A DNA stretch of 64,000 nt from Oenanthe sinensis (lineage: Eukaryota; Streptophyta; Magnoliopsida; Apiales; Apiaceae): assembly GCA_028671895.1 (NCBI GenBank), contig CM053802.1, positions 17,181,631 through 17,245,630 on the forward strand, written 5' to 3'. Below, one piece after another: positions 53,001-62,560 of this stretch. How positions within the stretch are numbered: the first letter of the stretch is position 1; every line of letters starts with the position of its first letter. A program made the translations under genes and the position numbers. Below the pieces are notes generated by a model. The model was not told the DNA's origin. It made no database searches and saw only the letters and a program-made list of their open reading frames with translations.

Positions 53001-54010
53001 CATGCATAATATATACTTGCTTCCCCAGTTAAATCACTGATCACCAGTTCTTATGTGATTTCGTGTACAGAAAGTGGAAAACAGACTACGCACGTTGACT
53101 GAATTAAGGGATCTTGCTTCATCAGAAAGTCCTGATTCTTTCACCCTCGTCTATACAAATATCCTTGAAACTCAACCTGATTGTCCTGTAAGTAAAACTT
53201 AGCTGTGTGTGTGTGTGTTTTCAACACTTGTATATGCATCGGCTTGATACACAAGCATATGCTTATTTGTTAAACTTTGAATGAGCTTATTTTTTGTCCC
53301 TTTCTAGAAGAGATTACAAATTTTATCAAGATATTTCTTTTAATTACTTTCCTATTATCTTTGTGGTTGAGATGAAAATTTTCTTGTGCTGCAGCCTGAT
53401 GTTGTTGAAAAAATTGTGGGACTGCGAGAAGGAATTCCGCGTAAGGATGCAAAAGAGGTAACAACCCCCGCCCCCCCACCCCTTTCCTAGAAAAGAACCA
53501 AAACAGATAACAGGATACATATCTCGATTGAAACAGAAAGTTACGATGTTCTTCTTGGTCAGTCTGTGCTCTGTCCTGCTTGTATAGTCTCTCTTGCCTT
53601 TTTTAAACAAGTAATGGTCTCCACTGCCCTCTCTGGTAACACACATACAAGAGTCTCTAGTTTATTAAATATTCACTTATGCAACCGCAAGCAATTAGTC
53701 GAAAACTTCCCTCATAAGTTAAAAACTATGTAGACCTACTGTTGAGACTTGAGAGTTAAATTGATACCAACACCACATCGTGGTGTGCCTTATTACTAGG
53801 AGTGTATGAAGTTATATTATCTTCCTCATAACAGTATTTGTAAAAAAAATTGAGAAGTGCATATTTGTTTTCCAACAGGTTGTACAAGAGTGCAAAGAAA
53901 TATATGAGAATTCTCTTATTGATGGAGAACCTCCAAAGAGAGGTTTCGTATATTCAAAGATAAAGTGTTTAACAGCACATAAAGGATATATATGGCGACA
54001 CCTTCACTAA
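27164..54010 (+). CDS. SEC6: Exocyst complex component SEC6, 25 coding exons
   Basis: Exons: 27164-27292, 29345-29383, 29478-29566, 29913-30003, 30309-30398, 30498-30577, 32860-32952, 34377-34403, 42079-42186, 42387-42522, 42612-42656, 43116-43171, 44066-44174, 44461-44601, 44716-44895, 46303-46389, 46483-46569, 48697-48741, 49180-49258, 51455-51524, 52704-52791, 52877-52966, 53071-53187, 53395-53457, 53879-54010. They total 2271 nt (756 aa), close to the about 750 aa usual for plant SEC6. The start MMVEDLAVEAKEAA and blocks such as ITGWIVEYQESL and YVEERSFRRFVESCLEE fit the family. SEC6 is a core subunit of the octameric exocyst, which tethers secretory vesicles at the plasma membrane and cell plate. 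An in-frame TAG just before the ATG (27149-27151) fixes the start. All introns are GT-AG except intron 15 (GC-AG). Confidence 0.95.
27293..29344 (+). other. SEC6 intron 1 (2052 bp)
   Basis: It follows the first coding exon, with a GT donor at 27293 and an AG acceptor ending at 29344. It contains a near-repeat (AACGAATGGAAACACTTGGC near 28549 and a similar word near 28613) and a GGATTCAAACCC word near 28808 like a tRNA-type B box on the minus strand, perhaps a SINE relic. No ORF is convincing. Confidence 0.75.
30897..31717. mobile_element. Foldback MULE-type MITE with about 390-bp inverted arms
   Basis: The ends GGCTTA and TAAGCC are flanked by perfect 9-bp direct repeats TAATAAAAT (30888-30896 and 31718-31726), the target size typical of Mutator-like elements. 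The arms pair along nearly their whole length, with a short centre near 31285-31325. Each arm carries three to four subrepeats of about 60 bp with the words ACAATTGAAACC and AGTAAATTTAACCCT. No transposase is present, so it is non-autonomous. Confidence 0.85.
32389..32794. mobile_element. Smaller foldback MITE
   Basis: ACTCCATAAAGAATAC on the left is mirrored by GTGTTCTTTATGGAATG on the right, and inner parts pair too (ATATAAAGAACA and TGTTCTTTATAT). Edges are approximate and no clear target duplication was found. The superfamily is unknown. Confidence 0.55.
32953..34376 (+). other. SEC6 intron 7 (1424 bp)
   Basis: It contains a compound (TA)n(CA)n microsatellite at 33065-33119. The remainder is AT-rich with no ORF. 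A minus-strand word near 33880-33960 (CCCCATAAATTTAAATTT) looks like decayed repeat sequence. Confidence 0.75.
33065..33119. repeat. Compound microsatellite (TA)n(CA)n
   Basis: About 18 TA repeats run into 9 CA repeats. Confidence 0.95.
34861..35091 (+). repeat. 5' LTR of the intronic copia element
   Basis: It is 231 bp, starts TGTTAAAGC and ends TTTCTACA. It contains TATATAATG near 35037, a possible TATA box. Compare 39508-39737. Confidence 0.95.
35092..35106 (+). other. Primer binding site of the intronic copia element
   Basis: TGGTATCAGCCTAGG directly follows the LTR. TGGTATCAG is the initiator tRNA-Met site used by most copia elements. Confidence 0.85.
35174..36170 (+). pseudogene. Gag of the intronic copia element
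   Basis: It starts MASAFSSSVSFHSQ at 35174 with a gag-like LNETNYLIWLRQI motif. A TAG at 35495-35497 interrupts it, and further reading (near 35500-35780) shows another in-frame TAG and TGA. A CCHC zinc knuckle (CSNCHTNQHDQQQC) lies near 36066-36107 after a frame change. In the intact family Gag forms the particle and binds RNA. Confidence 0.8.
36171..39507 (+). pseudogene. Pol of the intronic copia element
   Basis: Protease-like DTGETHHMTS is near 36186 (the family has DSGA/T-x-H-H-x-T). The integrase region lies at 36604-37000 (CRECALSKSHKLPF, VHSDVW, YYVLFTDEFSHYSW). The longest open frame, 37064-38671, covers the integrase end, a Ser/Thr/Pro-rich linker, and RT with CKWVFRTKHNLDG, LVAKGFNQ, LYGLKQAPRAW and YVDD at 38537-38548. 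RNase H follows in another frame (YSDADWAGCPETRRSTSGY near 39040, SSAESEYRAL near 39160) and coding runs up to the LTR. About five breaks are visible, so it is inactive. Confidence 0.9.
39493..39507 (+). other. Polypurine tract of the intronic copia element
   Basis: TAGTTTGCAGGAGGG ends directly before the 3' LTR. Confidence 0.7.
39508..39737 (+). repeat. 3' LTR of the intronic copia element
   Basis: It matches 34861-35091 with about a dozen substitutions and one indel and is followed by the target copy CAAAC. Confidence 0.95.
40406..41123. mobile_element. Non-autonomous hAT element with 8-bp target duplication
   Basis: The ends CAGTGTTATTAAAAGCGCG and GCGCGTTTAATAACACTG form terminal inverted repeats. 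Both sides carry CTAGGAAC (40398-40405 and 41124-41131), a perfect 8-bp duplication as expected for hAT. The left end is packed with AAGCGC/GCGCTT words and the right end has a (TA)n run at 41035-41074. The 718-bp length is too short for a full transposase. Confidence 0.9.
40555..40890 (+). pseudogene. Possible hAT transposase C-terminal remnant
   Basis: The 111-codon frame ends in a strongly acidic tail (VDEDEVADEDEVEFDEN, then VNLVDEDSDEE). Acidic tails like this are common after the dimerisation domain of plant hAT transposases, and it lies inside a hAT element. No dimerisation domain is seen. The start is arbitrary. Confidence 0.4.
41132..41500 (-). pseudogene. Ty1/copia integrase fragment, antisense in SEC6 intron 8
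   Basis: The minus strand reads DIYRPFP-like, then LDMLKFFRAEVEKQL, IKIVSSDRGGQYYGK and ENSIVNQYTM. This is the integrase core region of a copia element (FKAEVE...SDRGGEYYG...HGI). The outer ends are lost. The hAT element is inserted at its downstream edge, so this fragment is older than the hAT element. Confidence 0.8.
42657..44065 (+). other. SEC6 introns 11 and 12 with exon 12 between
   Basis: Intron 11 (42657-43115) and intron 12 (43172-44065) hold no ORF worth reporting. Exon 12 (43116-43171) encodes IGEELGDVYDYVAPCFPP. No transposon ends were recognised. Confidence 0.75.
44896..46302 (+). other. SEC6 intron 15 (1407 bp) with a GC donor
   Basis: The exon ends ATTATTGAG and the intron starts GCAAGTTC, giving AG|GCAAGT, the strong consensus of GC-AG introns. 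The acceptor is CCTTAG at 46302. Joining here keeps the frame and gives AIIE-VLDDFQAAQ, matching the family. A C9 run is near 45046. No element was identified inside. Confidence 0.85.
46663..46852. mobile_element. CACTA (En/Spm-type) MITE, 190 bp
   Basis: The ends CACTCCCAGAAAAAATAG and CTAGTTTTTCTAGTTGTG form inverted repeats like the plant CACTACAAGAAAAA terminus. Subterminal AGACATC and ACCGATGTC words recur in both orientations, as in CACTA elements. Three-base AAA copies flank it, a size that fits, though AAA is weak evidence in AT-rich sequence. Confidence 0.8.
47602..47640. repeat. Homopolymer run C23, then GC, then A14
   Basis: Twenty-three C are followed by GC and fourteen A in SEC6 intron 17. 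The length may be inexact, since assemblies often err in such runs. Confidence 0.9.
48121..48480. repeat. Duplicated block with a GATGTGGGATGTTACA end
   Basis: 48121-48220 and 48328-48480 are related copies that both start ATAACAAC(C/T)C and end TATTCGATGTGGGATGTTACA. The second has about 50 extra bases with TTGTCCTTATAAAGGGACC. The GTTACA end suggests part of an LTR- or MITE-like repeat. The family is not identified. Confidence 0.7.
49259..51454 (+). other. SEC6 intron 19 (2196 bp)
   Basis: It starts GTAAATAT and ends TATTACAG. On the minus strand at 50972-50781 a 63-codon frame (MGDVVKEINNQVEEGNI...) looks less random than its surroundings, but I do not recognise it. No element boundaries were found. 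Confidence 0.75.
51525..52703 (+). other. SEC6 intron 20 (1179 bp)
   Basis: It carries a 100-bp tandem duplication (52289-52388 and 52389-52490), and two related segments about 176 bp apart that share ACTGGATGAT (51996 and 52172). Confidence 0.75.
52289..52490. repeat. 100-bp tandem duplication in SEC6 intron 20
   Basis: The unit starting GCTATATTAAATAATAA occurs at 52289 and 52389 with several substitutions and a variable T run. Confidence 0.85.
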
Positions 54011-54324
54011 CTGGATAGTTGGAAGCTTTTCAGTCTATCTGAATGTGAACTTCTCATCATATTTGTTCGTATTTATTCTTAATTTCTTCCAAGCAAAAGA
54101 CAAGTCTCGTCACTGTCAAACAGAGCAAAAGACTTAATAATCTTGTGTGCATGCATACAACAGAGATTAAAGATTCATGTATGTTTGTGTTATTAGAATG
54201 AGTTAATAATTAATATATATTTTTGACTAATTAGGCGTATATGCCTTATCTGTTCTAACAAATCTCGGAATGAACGAGAATCAAACCCAGCACCTGAGAT
54301 GACAGGAGATAAGCTCTTACTACC
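54011..54324 (+). other. SEC6 3' UTR and downstream flank
   Basis: It follows the stop TAA (54008-54010). Transcript end signals cannot be fixed; AT-rich words near 54060-54090 and 54200 could serve. No ORF is present. Confidence 0.5.
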
Positions 54325-54738
54325 TGATATGGGTAAAAATAACATAAATATAGCATTTATTATTAGATCTAATATGATTCAATGGGCCCTTAAAACGAAC
54401 TAGGAAAATAAATTTTAGAATCAACTGGATTTGTAAGTCTAGCCCATAAATTCTGTTGAAGTCATAGGCCCATTAAGCTTCTATCATTAATTAATTTTGT
54501 AATTAATTAATAAAGGCTCAAAAAGCCTGTTGAAGACCCTCATCCTAGAAGGATATAGAAACTCAAACGTGGGAAGAGTCTAACTAGGACCCTCAACATT
54601 AGAAATACGTCTGGATTGATTCTCATCAATATAAATTGGCATCTTGTGAGGGCACAACACGCAGCCATTAAAACTCAAAACTCCCCAAATCCTAGCATTA
54701 ATTACACGTTAAAGGCGACCTAGTTTTAATCCGTAACA
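54325..54738 (+). mobile_element. Solo LTR of the Tat family, downstream of SEC6
   Basis: It starts TGATATGGGTAAAAATAA and ends TAATCCGTAACA, the terminal pattern of the Tat LTRs at 6453 and 15712. CTACC flanks both sides (54320-54324 and 54739-54743). The inside is more diverged and shorter (414 bp). It arose by LTR-LTR recombination or loss of the body. Confidence 0.85.
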
Positions 54739-54743
54739 CTACC

Positions 54744-55692
54744 AATACTATTACTATTACTACCATTACTATTACTGGTTTCCAAGTTTGAATTTGAGTG
54801 TTTCTGGACGGTCACCTCTCTCAAATTGGTTTTTTAAGCTTTTGCCTCTAAAAAATTGGAGGCATTTGGTTTCCCAGGATTCTGTTTCAGTTGCTGGAAT
54901 TCCAATATATTAGTGTTGGACTGTTGGGTTATTGGTTAACGACGATGTTGACGAGAGGAGTTAAAGGTCATTTGGCAAATCAGAACAAATAATATCTTAA
55001 TCATTAAAATTTCTGAATGATTAGTGAATAATATTGTTTGGTAAATATATTTTGCATAAATCTGAATGATATCAATTTTCTATTTTATCCTTGTCATTAT
55101 GAAGAAAAAGATAACATTACAGATTTAGTTAATCGAAGACATTAAAAAGTTTTTGTATAGACAAGAGAAAAGAAAATCAAAATATTTTACTAAATATTTA
55201 AATAATTAGATTTGAAAATGTGTTTAAATTAGAATTAGAAGATATATAAATAAATAAATATATATATATATATATCTTTAATTTTTAGAAAATTAAAATT
55301 AAATAAATAATGGTTAGTCAATATCTTAAACATTTTTGTTTGTTTTTTATTTTGATAAAACTTATTTAATCATTATTATAATAATAATAATAATAATATA
55401 AATTATAAGGATTAATATTACTCAGATGCTATAAATTAATGTTAATGTAATACAGTTAATAACAGAAGAAATAATAATTATAGAATAATTATAGAACTAC
55501 GAAAAAAATGTGTGTATAACTTCAACGTGTAATAATATTATAATAGAGTTATGCACGTCTGCAGGGTTCTTAATCGTTCCATCATTATTTTTTATCTGGC
55601 CAATTGGGCTGTCTATGAATCATTCAAAACATATAAAGTAAGAACCAAATAGTCTAAATCGTCTTAAGCGTTAAGATAAGATGCGTTAACAC
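54744..55692. other. Intergenic, AT-rich, no gene
   Basis: It contains an ATTACT-type simple repeat near 54745-54775, an AT run near 55257 and an ATA run near 55375. Nothing else was recognised. Confidence 0.5.
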
Positions 55693-56331
55693 CGGTGTTC
55701 TAAAATATGGAAATCGAAATTAAACTGTGAAAATATTGTTTAGTGATTAATCGGGTAATTGGTAATTAATTGGATTGATTAATTGAAAATAATTTAATTT
55801 AACAAATAATAATATATAATTATATTTAAACATTTTCAAATTATTATAAAATTATAATGAAAAAATATCGCATATCATTAATCCATACATATTTAGATAT
55901 TAAAATTTATGAAAAAACCACTTATCATTAACATTTAAGTGGTTTATACTTAATAAATATTATTTAATAATTAATCTTAATAGTTATTACATAATATATA
56001 TATATATATATATATATAATTTTTATGTATTTAAGAGAGTATTTGAAATTTATGAAAGATTTAGGGTCATATAACTCATATTTATTGTAAATTTGTAATA
56101 AAAATATATTAATTATTAATTTTTTAAAATTTTAAAATTTTAACTTTTTTAAAAAAAAATTAATGATTTTTGACCGTTTCAGCCGAATTTTGACCAATTT
56201 TCTCGCTTGATTTTTTAAAAAAACGAAAAAAAAAACATTTTCACCCGATTTCTGATTAATCAAGACGGGACTCGTCCATGTATCAAATAATCGATCGATT
56301 AATCGGAAAAGACGCCGTCTTTTAGAACATG
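55693..56331. mobile_element. Probable hAT-type MITE
   Basis: The left end CGGTGTTCTAAAA is mirrored by TTTTAGAACATG on the right. The flanking 8-mers GTTAACAC (55685-55692) and ATTAAGAC (56332-56339) match at six of eight bases. Near the right end a region rich in CGATTAATCG-like words resembles plant hAT MITEs. There is no coding region. Confidence 0.45.
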
Positions 56332-58072
56332 ATTAAGACATATTAAGAAGAAGTAAACAAATGACACCTTAAATTCATAAAATGAAATCATTTGTATTGC
56401 TCATTTTTGTCAAAAATCTATATTTTTTTAATTGTACTTGGAAAATTATTATTCTTGAAAATGTTTTTAGTTGCAAAGATTTGAACTCAAATATTTTAAT
56501 AATATTAAAATTTTAATAGTTTAGGCTTAATAATATAATATAAGTACAAATATTTAAAAAAATTAAAATTGTAAACAGATATATAAATTATCAAAATTGT
56601 CCCAAATGTATAAATATTATAAGTTATAAATTTGTTTATATTTTATTTCTATTTTAATAGTCGTGTAACTGCACCGCTACTATTTAATTTTATAAACTTA
56701 TTAAGGTAATATTGTTGATTTAAATACTGATTTCTTTGCTAAGGTTTATATATTCACTTCTAAATAAATGTAGGGTCAAAAAGAACTCAAAGTAATCCAG
56801 GTCTTCGTGCCTTAACAAAAAGGTCAATTACTACAAACAATTCCATATAAATATATTCTCTCAGCCCATTCACCGCCTTATATCTATAGGACCGAATTGG
56901 AGTTTCAAATATTATAGAGCGAAGAATGATGATGATATTATTGACAATATAATTGCAATCATGAGATGTAGTTGTCAATGGACTAATTTGGGCTAGTAAG
57001 TATGTATCGGTAATAAATAAAATCATTTTCATTCATCTTTTTTATTTTTGTTATTATTGTTCTGACGTAATCTTATTACGAGGAAAGTAGTGTGATCAAA
57101 ATTATAGCAGGTTGAGTATGTGTACATAACTGAAGAGGTTTATTGTACATGACTTAAACTCCATCAAATTAAATTGTCATGGTGTTTCACAGAAACATGT
57201 TAAGTTAATATTGTTGATTTAAATACTCACTCCTTTCCTTTTTTAAAAGTTATATTGTCCTTTTTTTAGATTTATAGTTAATTATGAAATGACAAAATTG
57301 TCCAAAATAAAAAATTTACATAAAAAGGAATATCTACCTTTATATATTATTAACTATATCTGTAATTTGCTTATTGTTAAGATATTAACTAACTAATTAA
57401 CTAATATACAACAAACTTTTCTTCTAAAAGCACTACTGAACGTGTGGTTGAGATAGACTCGTAACTTTTTCTTTATTTTTGACATATTCCCATCACCCCC
57501 TCAAGCTCGGATGTGAGAAGAGACAAGAGATTAATCACTCATAACATGGACGATAAATATGACATGCTAGAAGATGGAATAGCTTTAATAAAATATAGTC
57601 ATATGAAATTACAAATATAGTCTTTGTCAAAAAAAAGGAAATAACAAATATAGTCAAATAGTTAAAAATAGATCAAATGTTTTTTCAAAAAATCTGTATA
57701 CTTCAACAATATTGAATAATAGGAATGTTCTGTGACAATCATAGTTTTAATGAATAAAAACTTAATTTGATCTATTATTTTATTACTATATATTTATTCA
57801 GTTTTATTTTTAGATGTCATAAGATTTACCATAAGAATTTTACCATTTCTTTTATAAAACTTCTCATTTATAAACATAATAAATAAAGGTTAGAAAATAT
57901 ATTACATATGTATAAAAAATTTATTCAATGTTATTTTTTATTTGCCTTTATTTGTTATTGAGTGTTCTAAAATAATCAAACATATGAATTTCGCGTTGAT
58001 CAAGCAGAAATTAGTTCATAAATCGGGTCAAAAGTACTTTTTTAAAAATAATAAAATATCGAACGAGGTATG
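56332..58072. other. Intergenic, AT-rich, no gene
   Basis: A word AATATTGTTGATTTAAATACT recurs near 56709 and 57208, so a diverged repeat of some 500 bp step may be present. No gene is supported. Confidence 0.4.
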
Positions 58073-59027
58073 TGTAACGCCCCCAAATCTGGGGCCATGG
58101 ATTTGGTCGTTACGCGAAAACTGTCAATATAAAATCACTTATTTAATAATATTTTAAACCAGCTGTAGTCTTTCAATATCTGAAATCTATATCTACGACT
58201 CCAATTATCAAGATCTTTTAGGCTACAGTTCTAGAAACAAGAATCCAACGTCCAAACATTAATTATTACAAATCTCAATAAATCAAATTAAATCACGCCT
58301 GTGACTCCATCAACAAAGTTCCTCAAATATTTATAGTCTTAGAACAATCTCCCAATATACCACAATTGATATCAACAATCTCTTTATACAAATCTTATAT
58401 TACTAGTATAATTTCGATAAAAAGTATATCAGCAGCCAGTACTATTCTATACAAAGCAATATATATTAATATCAATATATATCAATAAATCTTACTCTAG
58501 ATACAGACTTTATAGATCAAAACATCTTCTTGAGGGCATCTTATCTTCTTCTTCCGAGCTATGCGGATAAATCTCGTCAGTCTACATTTTTTTAAAAGGT
58601 TAATATTTGAAACAAGAAAGTATGAGCGAAAGAATGCTCAACAAGTACATTAAATCTCAACAACAATAAATAAATAAGTGATTACTAATAAAGAAACAAC
58701 AACAACAACATCTCGATAAGGAATGTCAAATTGGCGAACTGGATTGGACACAACCATATGTACTATACCCCCTGATAAGAAAAGATTATAATACTGACTT
58801 ATAACCACGTGTACAAGTCAAAGAACTATATCAGGTACCCTAGGCACACATGGGCCTAATAAAACTAGACTAGTCTCACTAGTCTCTTACGCATGCTGGA
58901 CTAGTCCCACTAGTCTCTTACACAACTGTCCAATCCAAAACAAAACATCTGTAATAATCGGCTTGCTTAAACACTAAACCAATATCAATATCCTTCGATT
59001 TCATGATATCATTTTCAATAAAACATG
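58073..59027 (-). repeat. LTR-like sequence, minus orientation, ending at a TGTAACGCCCCC terminus
   Basis: The left edge TGTAACGCCCCCAAATC is the reverse complement of a GGGGGCGTTACA LTR end. The minus strand at about 58640 reads TTGAGCATTCTTTCGCTCA, a motif often seen in the 3' half of plant Ty3/gypsy LTRs. A direct repeat with ACTAGTC(T/C)CACTAGTCTC is at 58866-58920. The other boundary was not found. Tentative. Confidence 0.35.
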
Positions 59028-59032
59028 ATATG

Positions 59033-59500
59033 TGTTATGGAATAAAAACTAGGGTGTAGTTAATGCGATGTATGTCATAGCTTAACGAGCTTTAATGGCC
59101 GAGCTTGTGTTTCGTAGCTTGGTTCTGCCCTCACAAGATGCCTACGTATCTCTGTTGTGTTTAGAGAATCAAGTCAAAACGTAGTTCTAATAATGAGGGG
59201 TTAAGCCCTTTATATAGACGTAGAGAGTCTAAGAATTAGAGTAGGTTTATGAATCTTGATTGATAAGGTATTTCCTAGAAGGATTCTGGATCTTTTGTAG
59301 AAGCAGTTTCCATGTAGAAATAGGTTTCCTTGTAGTTGGACATAATTAATTAGCTGTATATTTAGCTAATTAATTAATTACGAATTTATTTGCTAATTAG
59401 GGTTTCAAGCCTCATTCAATGGGCCTCCCGTTTGGACCAAACTAAGTACAATTAATGCCACATTAATTGTGTCTTTAGGGCTTACTTTTAGCCCATATCA
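59033..59500 (-). mobile_element. Solo LTR of the Tat family, inverted
   Basis: On the minus strand it starts TGATATGGGCTAAAAGTAAG and ends TTATTCCATAACA, matching the Tat LTR at 6453 along its length. Perfect 5-bp copies ATATG flank it (59028-59032 and 59501-59505). The TATATAAAGG box is on the minus strand near 59208. Its close match to the 6453 LTR suggests a younger age than the copy at 54325. Confidence 0.9.
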
Positions 59501-59505
59501 ATATG

Positions 59506-61471
59506 ATAAGGTTTAGTTCAATCAATCCCACGATATCAATAAAACTGATAATAAGCAATTTTGTTTCGTAATCAAGAAATTAAGATTCACAAATAATTCT
59601 GAACAATAGCTATTTGTCATGATATCAATAATTGAAACATAAAACGAAAGCGTTTGAGAGTACTGGGAAAAAGATAAAGAAATACTTGTCTTTGGTCCTT
59701 AGCAATTACGTAAGGTCAAAGTAAGACAAATATCTCCTTCTTCCGTCTCACAGTATCATCATCTTCTATTCCAATAATTCTTTGATATGACGCTCCTGCG
59801 GTTGCTACGAGTATGAACTACCGAGATCGAGTCTGCATGTCTTCTTCTATAGTCAAACACAAGACGCTAAAGTACATCACTATATTCTACAAGCGTTTAT
59901 AACTTAACAATACTTATATACTTGTCTTAGAAAGATTCCTATCAAAAAGAAAACTGGAAATATCCCCTACGAAAGTGGCGTTTCCCGGTGTTAAAAGACC
60001 ACTCAGTTAAACCAAACAAACCAATAAATAAAATATAAACTCAATTCAACTCAAATCTTCTACGTCTATCATTTTCAACTATATGTACTCCATTTACATT
60101 CTAGATCAAAACTAAATCATTAATCAATCCTCCAAAACTTTATTCTAATCATCGATAAAGAAATATAATTACAATACTTAATACTCGAGACAACCAATTA
60201 ACCCTTGAGACTCGAATATAAAATGAAAATTAATACTCGAGACTAGAATATAAATTAACAATTAATCATCGAGACTAACAATTAATCCTCAAGACTCGAA
60301 TATAAAATGAAAGTTAATCCTCGAGACAATTATTCTAATCCTCAAAAAAGAAATATAAACTGACAATTTTAATCCATAATTTAAAACTATAAACTATCTA
60401 AAATTATTAATTAATAATTAATTAATAAAATTGACCAATTAATAATTCAATTAATCGATTAATTAAACTAATTAAATTATTAATTAAAATTAATCATTAA
60501 ATCCCTTTTAGAATATTAAAAATATTTAATCAATTAATTAAATAATTAATCAAAACAAAAACACTGCTACCAAAACCAGATATCCGACCAACAGTAAACT
60601 TTCTGGAGAATAAAAATAATTTTTAAAAATTCTGAAATTAATATATATAAACTAGCATGTTCAAATATTCACAAGTGCCAAACCAGAATCTCAAAATTCT
60701 TACCGTAAAATAAAGTTCGGCTACTCCAGAGCTTTTCTGATGTACAAAAACATTGCTCAGAAAAATTCAAAATTAATACTCATACACAAATATATGTTGC
60801 ACTGCCTCCTAGATTGCTCAAAATCATCAAACTCCCCTTCTATACTCACAAACGAATTAAAAGGAAAACCTGCCTGGAAAATTTTGCTCTCAAAACTTAT
60901 TAATATTTATATCCATGCGTAGATCTTGAAGAGCCGATATATATCGAGTTTTGGATGAACGGTTTGTGAGCTCTGCTCTGGCTTCTTTGCAAGGTAAGAA
61001 TATTATTGTAACTGAAGGATTGTCTTTGGTTATCCAGCAAATCAAAACCCTCAGTATCGAATTCAACAGACGTATGGGTGAAAGCAATCGTAGAAGGAGA
61101 TGTGAAGGTCAGATTTCCAAACTAGAAACCAGCCTGCATGTTTTATTTGTATGTTACATCATCAGGGCTTGATGGAAATCTTGTTCTCAATCTTGTACTA
61201 TATAAACATAATCATATATATAATTACCGTATCCATATAATAAACAAATATGAAAGATCATAATACATGTATATAATAGTTAATCTATATAACAAAGCAT
61301 AACAATACAATCATGCAATTAGAAAATTAGCTATAATATAAGGAGAATGGTTTGAGGAAAAAATAGCAGAGATTGGATTTAATCTCGAGTCCAGAAAATC
61401 TGTCTTCTTAAAGCAGTTTCGCCCATCACCGTCCGTGCATAGCGACCTGCCTACCAGGATAAAACGAGATA
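59506..61471. other. Intergenic repeat-like sequence, no gene supported
   Basis: Irregular repeats of CTCGAGAC/ACTCGAATATAAA words fill 60180-60350. A TTAATTAA-rich stretch follows at 60400-60550. The minus strand from 61471 reads into TTTTATCCTGGTAGGCAGG and AACTGCTTTAAG, words that look like retrotransposon leader sequence. I do not recognise a gene. Confidence 0.35.
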
Positions 61472-61875
61472 CAGTACCACCGATAAATCAACGATACTCT
61501 CAGCGAACTTGAACTAAATTGAAAACTATCACCGAAATATTTTGAACTTTAAAACTGAAGAGATTAAAATTTGGTAGAACTGAAACCCTAAAATTCTATT
61601 TATAAGGAGAGACTTGAATGTGCTTGCTTTTCTTTTCAATGTGGTACAAGGTATTTATTAGAAAAACTAAGGAATATGTTTGTACTACTCTCGATGTGGT
61701 ACGATTCTCAAGTACCACTTTAAAGGGTTATATTTTGGAATATCAGTTTTCATTCACCCTTTATCCATTTTGAGCGTGTAAATATGTGTTGGAATTCACT
61801 CACAGAGTAGAATACGATCCGACCAATACACAACACTAACATATAGTATTTACCACTCAAATTGAGTTTCAAAAT
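61472..61875. repeat. 404-bp direct repeat, copy 1
   Basis: It starts CAGTACCACCGATAAATC and ends AGTTTCAAAAT. It pairs with 62561-62964: same length, about 20 substitutions, nearly all transitions, no gaps. On the minus strand it has a TATA-like CCTTATAAATAG, so it may be promoter-bearing retrotransposon sequence. Confidence 0.9.
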
Positions 61876-62213
61876 AATAAAATATAAATATATGAATATA
61901 CGGGCGCGTCTCTGGAGTATGAGATTGTGTAAAGATCATGATCGCTATTGTGTGTTTTCTTCTCGTGGATTACCGGAGAAGGATTCTCTGTATTGTAGGA
62001 ATGCTTTGTGCATTTCATGTGTTTTCTTCTCGTGGATTACCGGGGAAGAATTCTAGTATATGATATATAAGAGATCCTTTTATGGATACCTACCTTATTG
62101 ATTCAGCCATATATTCTGTTTTGTTTTGTTTTGTTTTATTCGTATTATATTGATTCAGTGCACTTATTATTGTGCTTCTTTATTTGTGTTGGTAAGACAC
62201 AATCTACTTCATT

Positions 62214-62260
<47 letters not shown>

Positions 62261-62560
62261 CTTTTAAAATATATTCGTACTGGGCATTTGGCTCACTCGT
62301 ATTTATGTTCTTTCCGCAGGTTTTCAGGGGATAAGCGGGAAGAGTGATGAGTGTTACCCGAACTTTAATTTCAGTTTGTCTAGAACATTACGAGAACTTG
62401 TTTTGATTAATTTTAGACTTATTAGTATTTCTATTTCAGATATTTAGATATTAAAATTTATCAGGATTATCAGTTGTTTTCTTATCGCAGTTAATGATAT
62501 CTAGATTTGTTTTTTAATATTCTGCTATTAGATAATGGTCCGAAAAGTCGGGCTGTTACA
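61876..62560 (+). repeat. LTR-like segment between the 404-bp repeats
   Basis: It ends with GTCGGGCTGTTACA exactly where repeat copy 2 begins. The plus strand near 62280 reads GGGCATTTGGCTCACTCG then CTTTCCGCAGGTTTTCAGG, a pattern of gypsy LTR 3' halves. It contains TTTTCTTCTCGTGGATTACC twice (near 61955 and 62024) and an (AT)20 run at 62219-62258. The left boundary is not a recognisable LTR start. Confidence 0.5.

Noticed and set aside
60951..61172. 73-codon frame near the LTR-like region
   Set aside because: Not recognised, no neighbouring gene signals, and it lies in repeat-like sequence.
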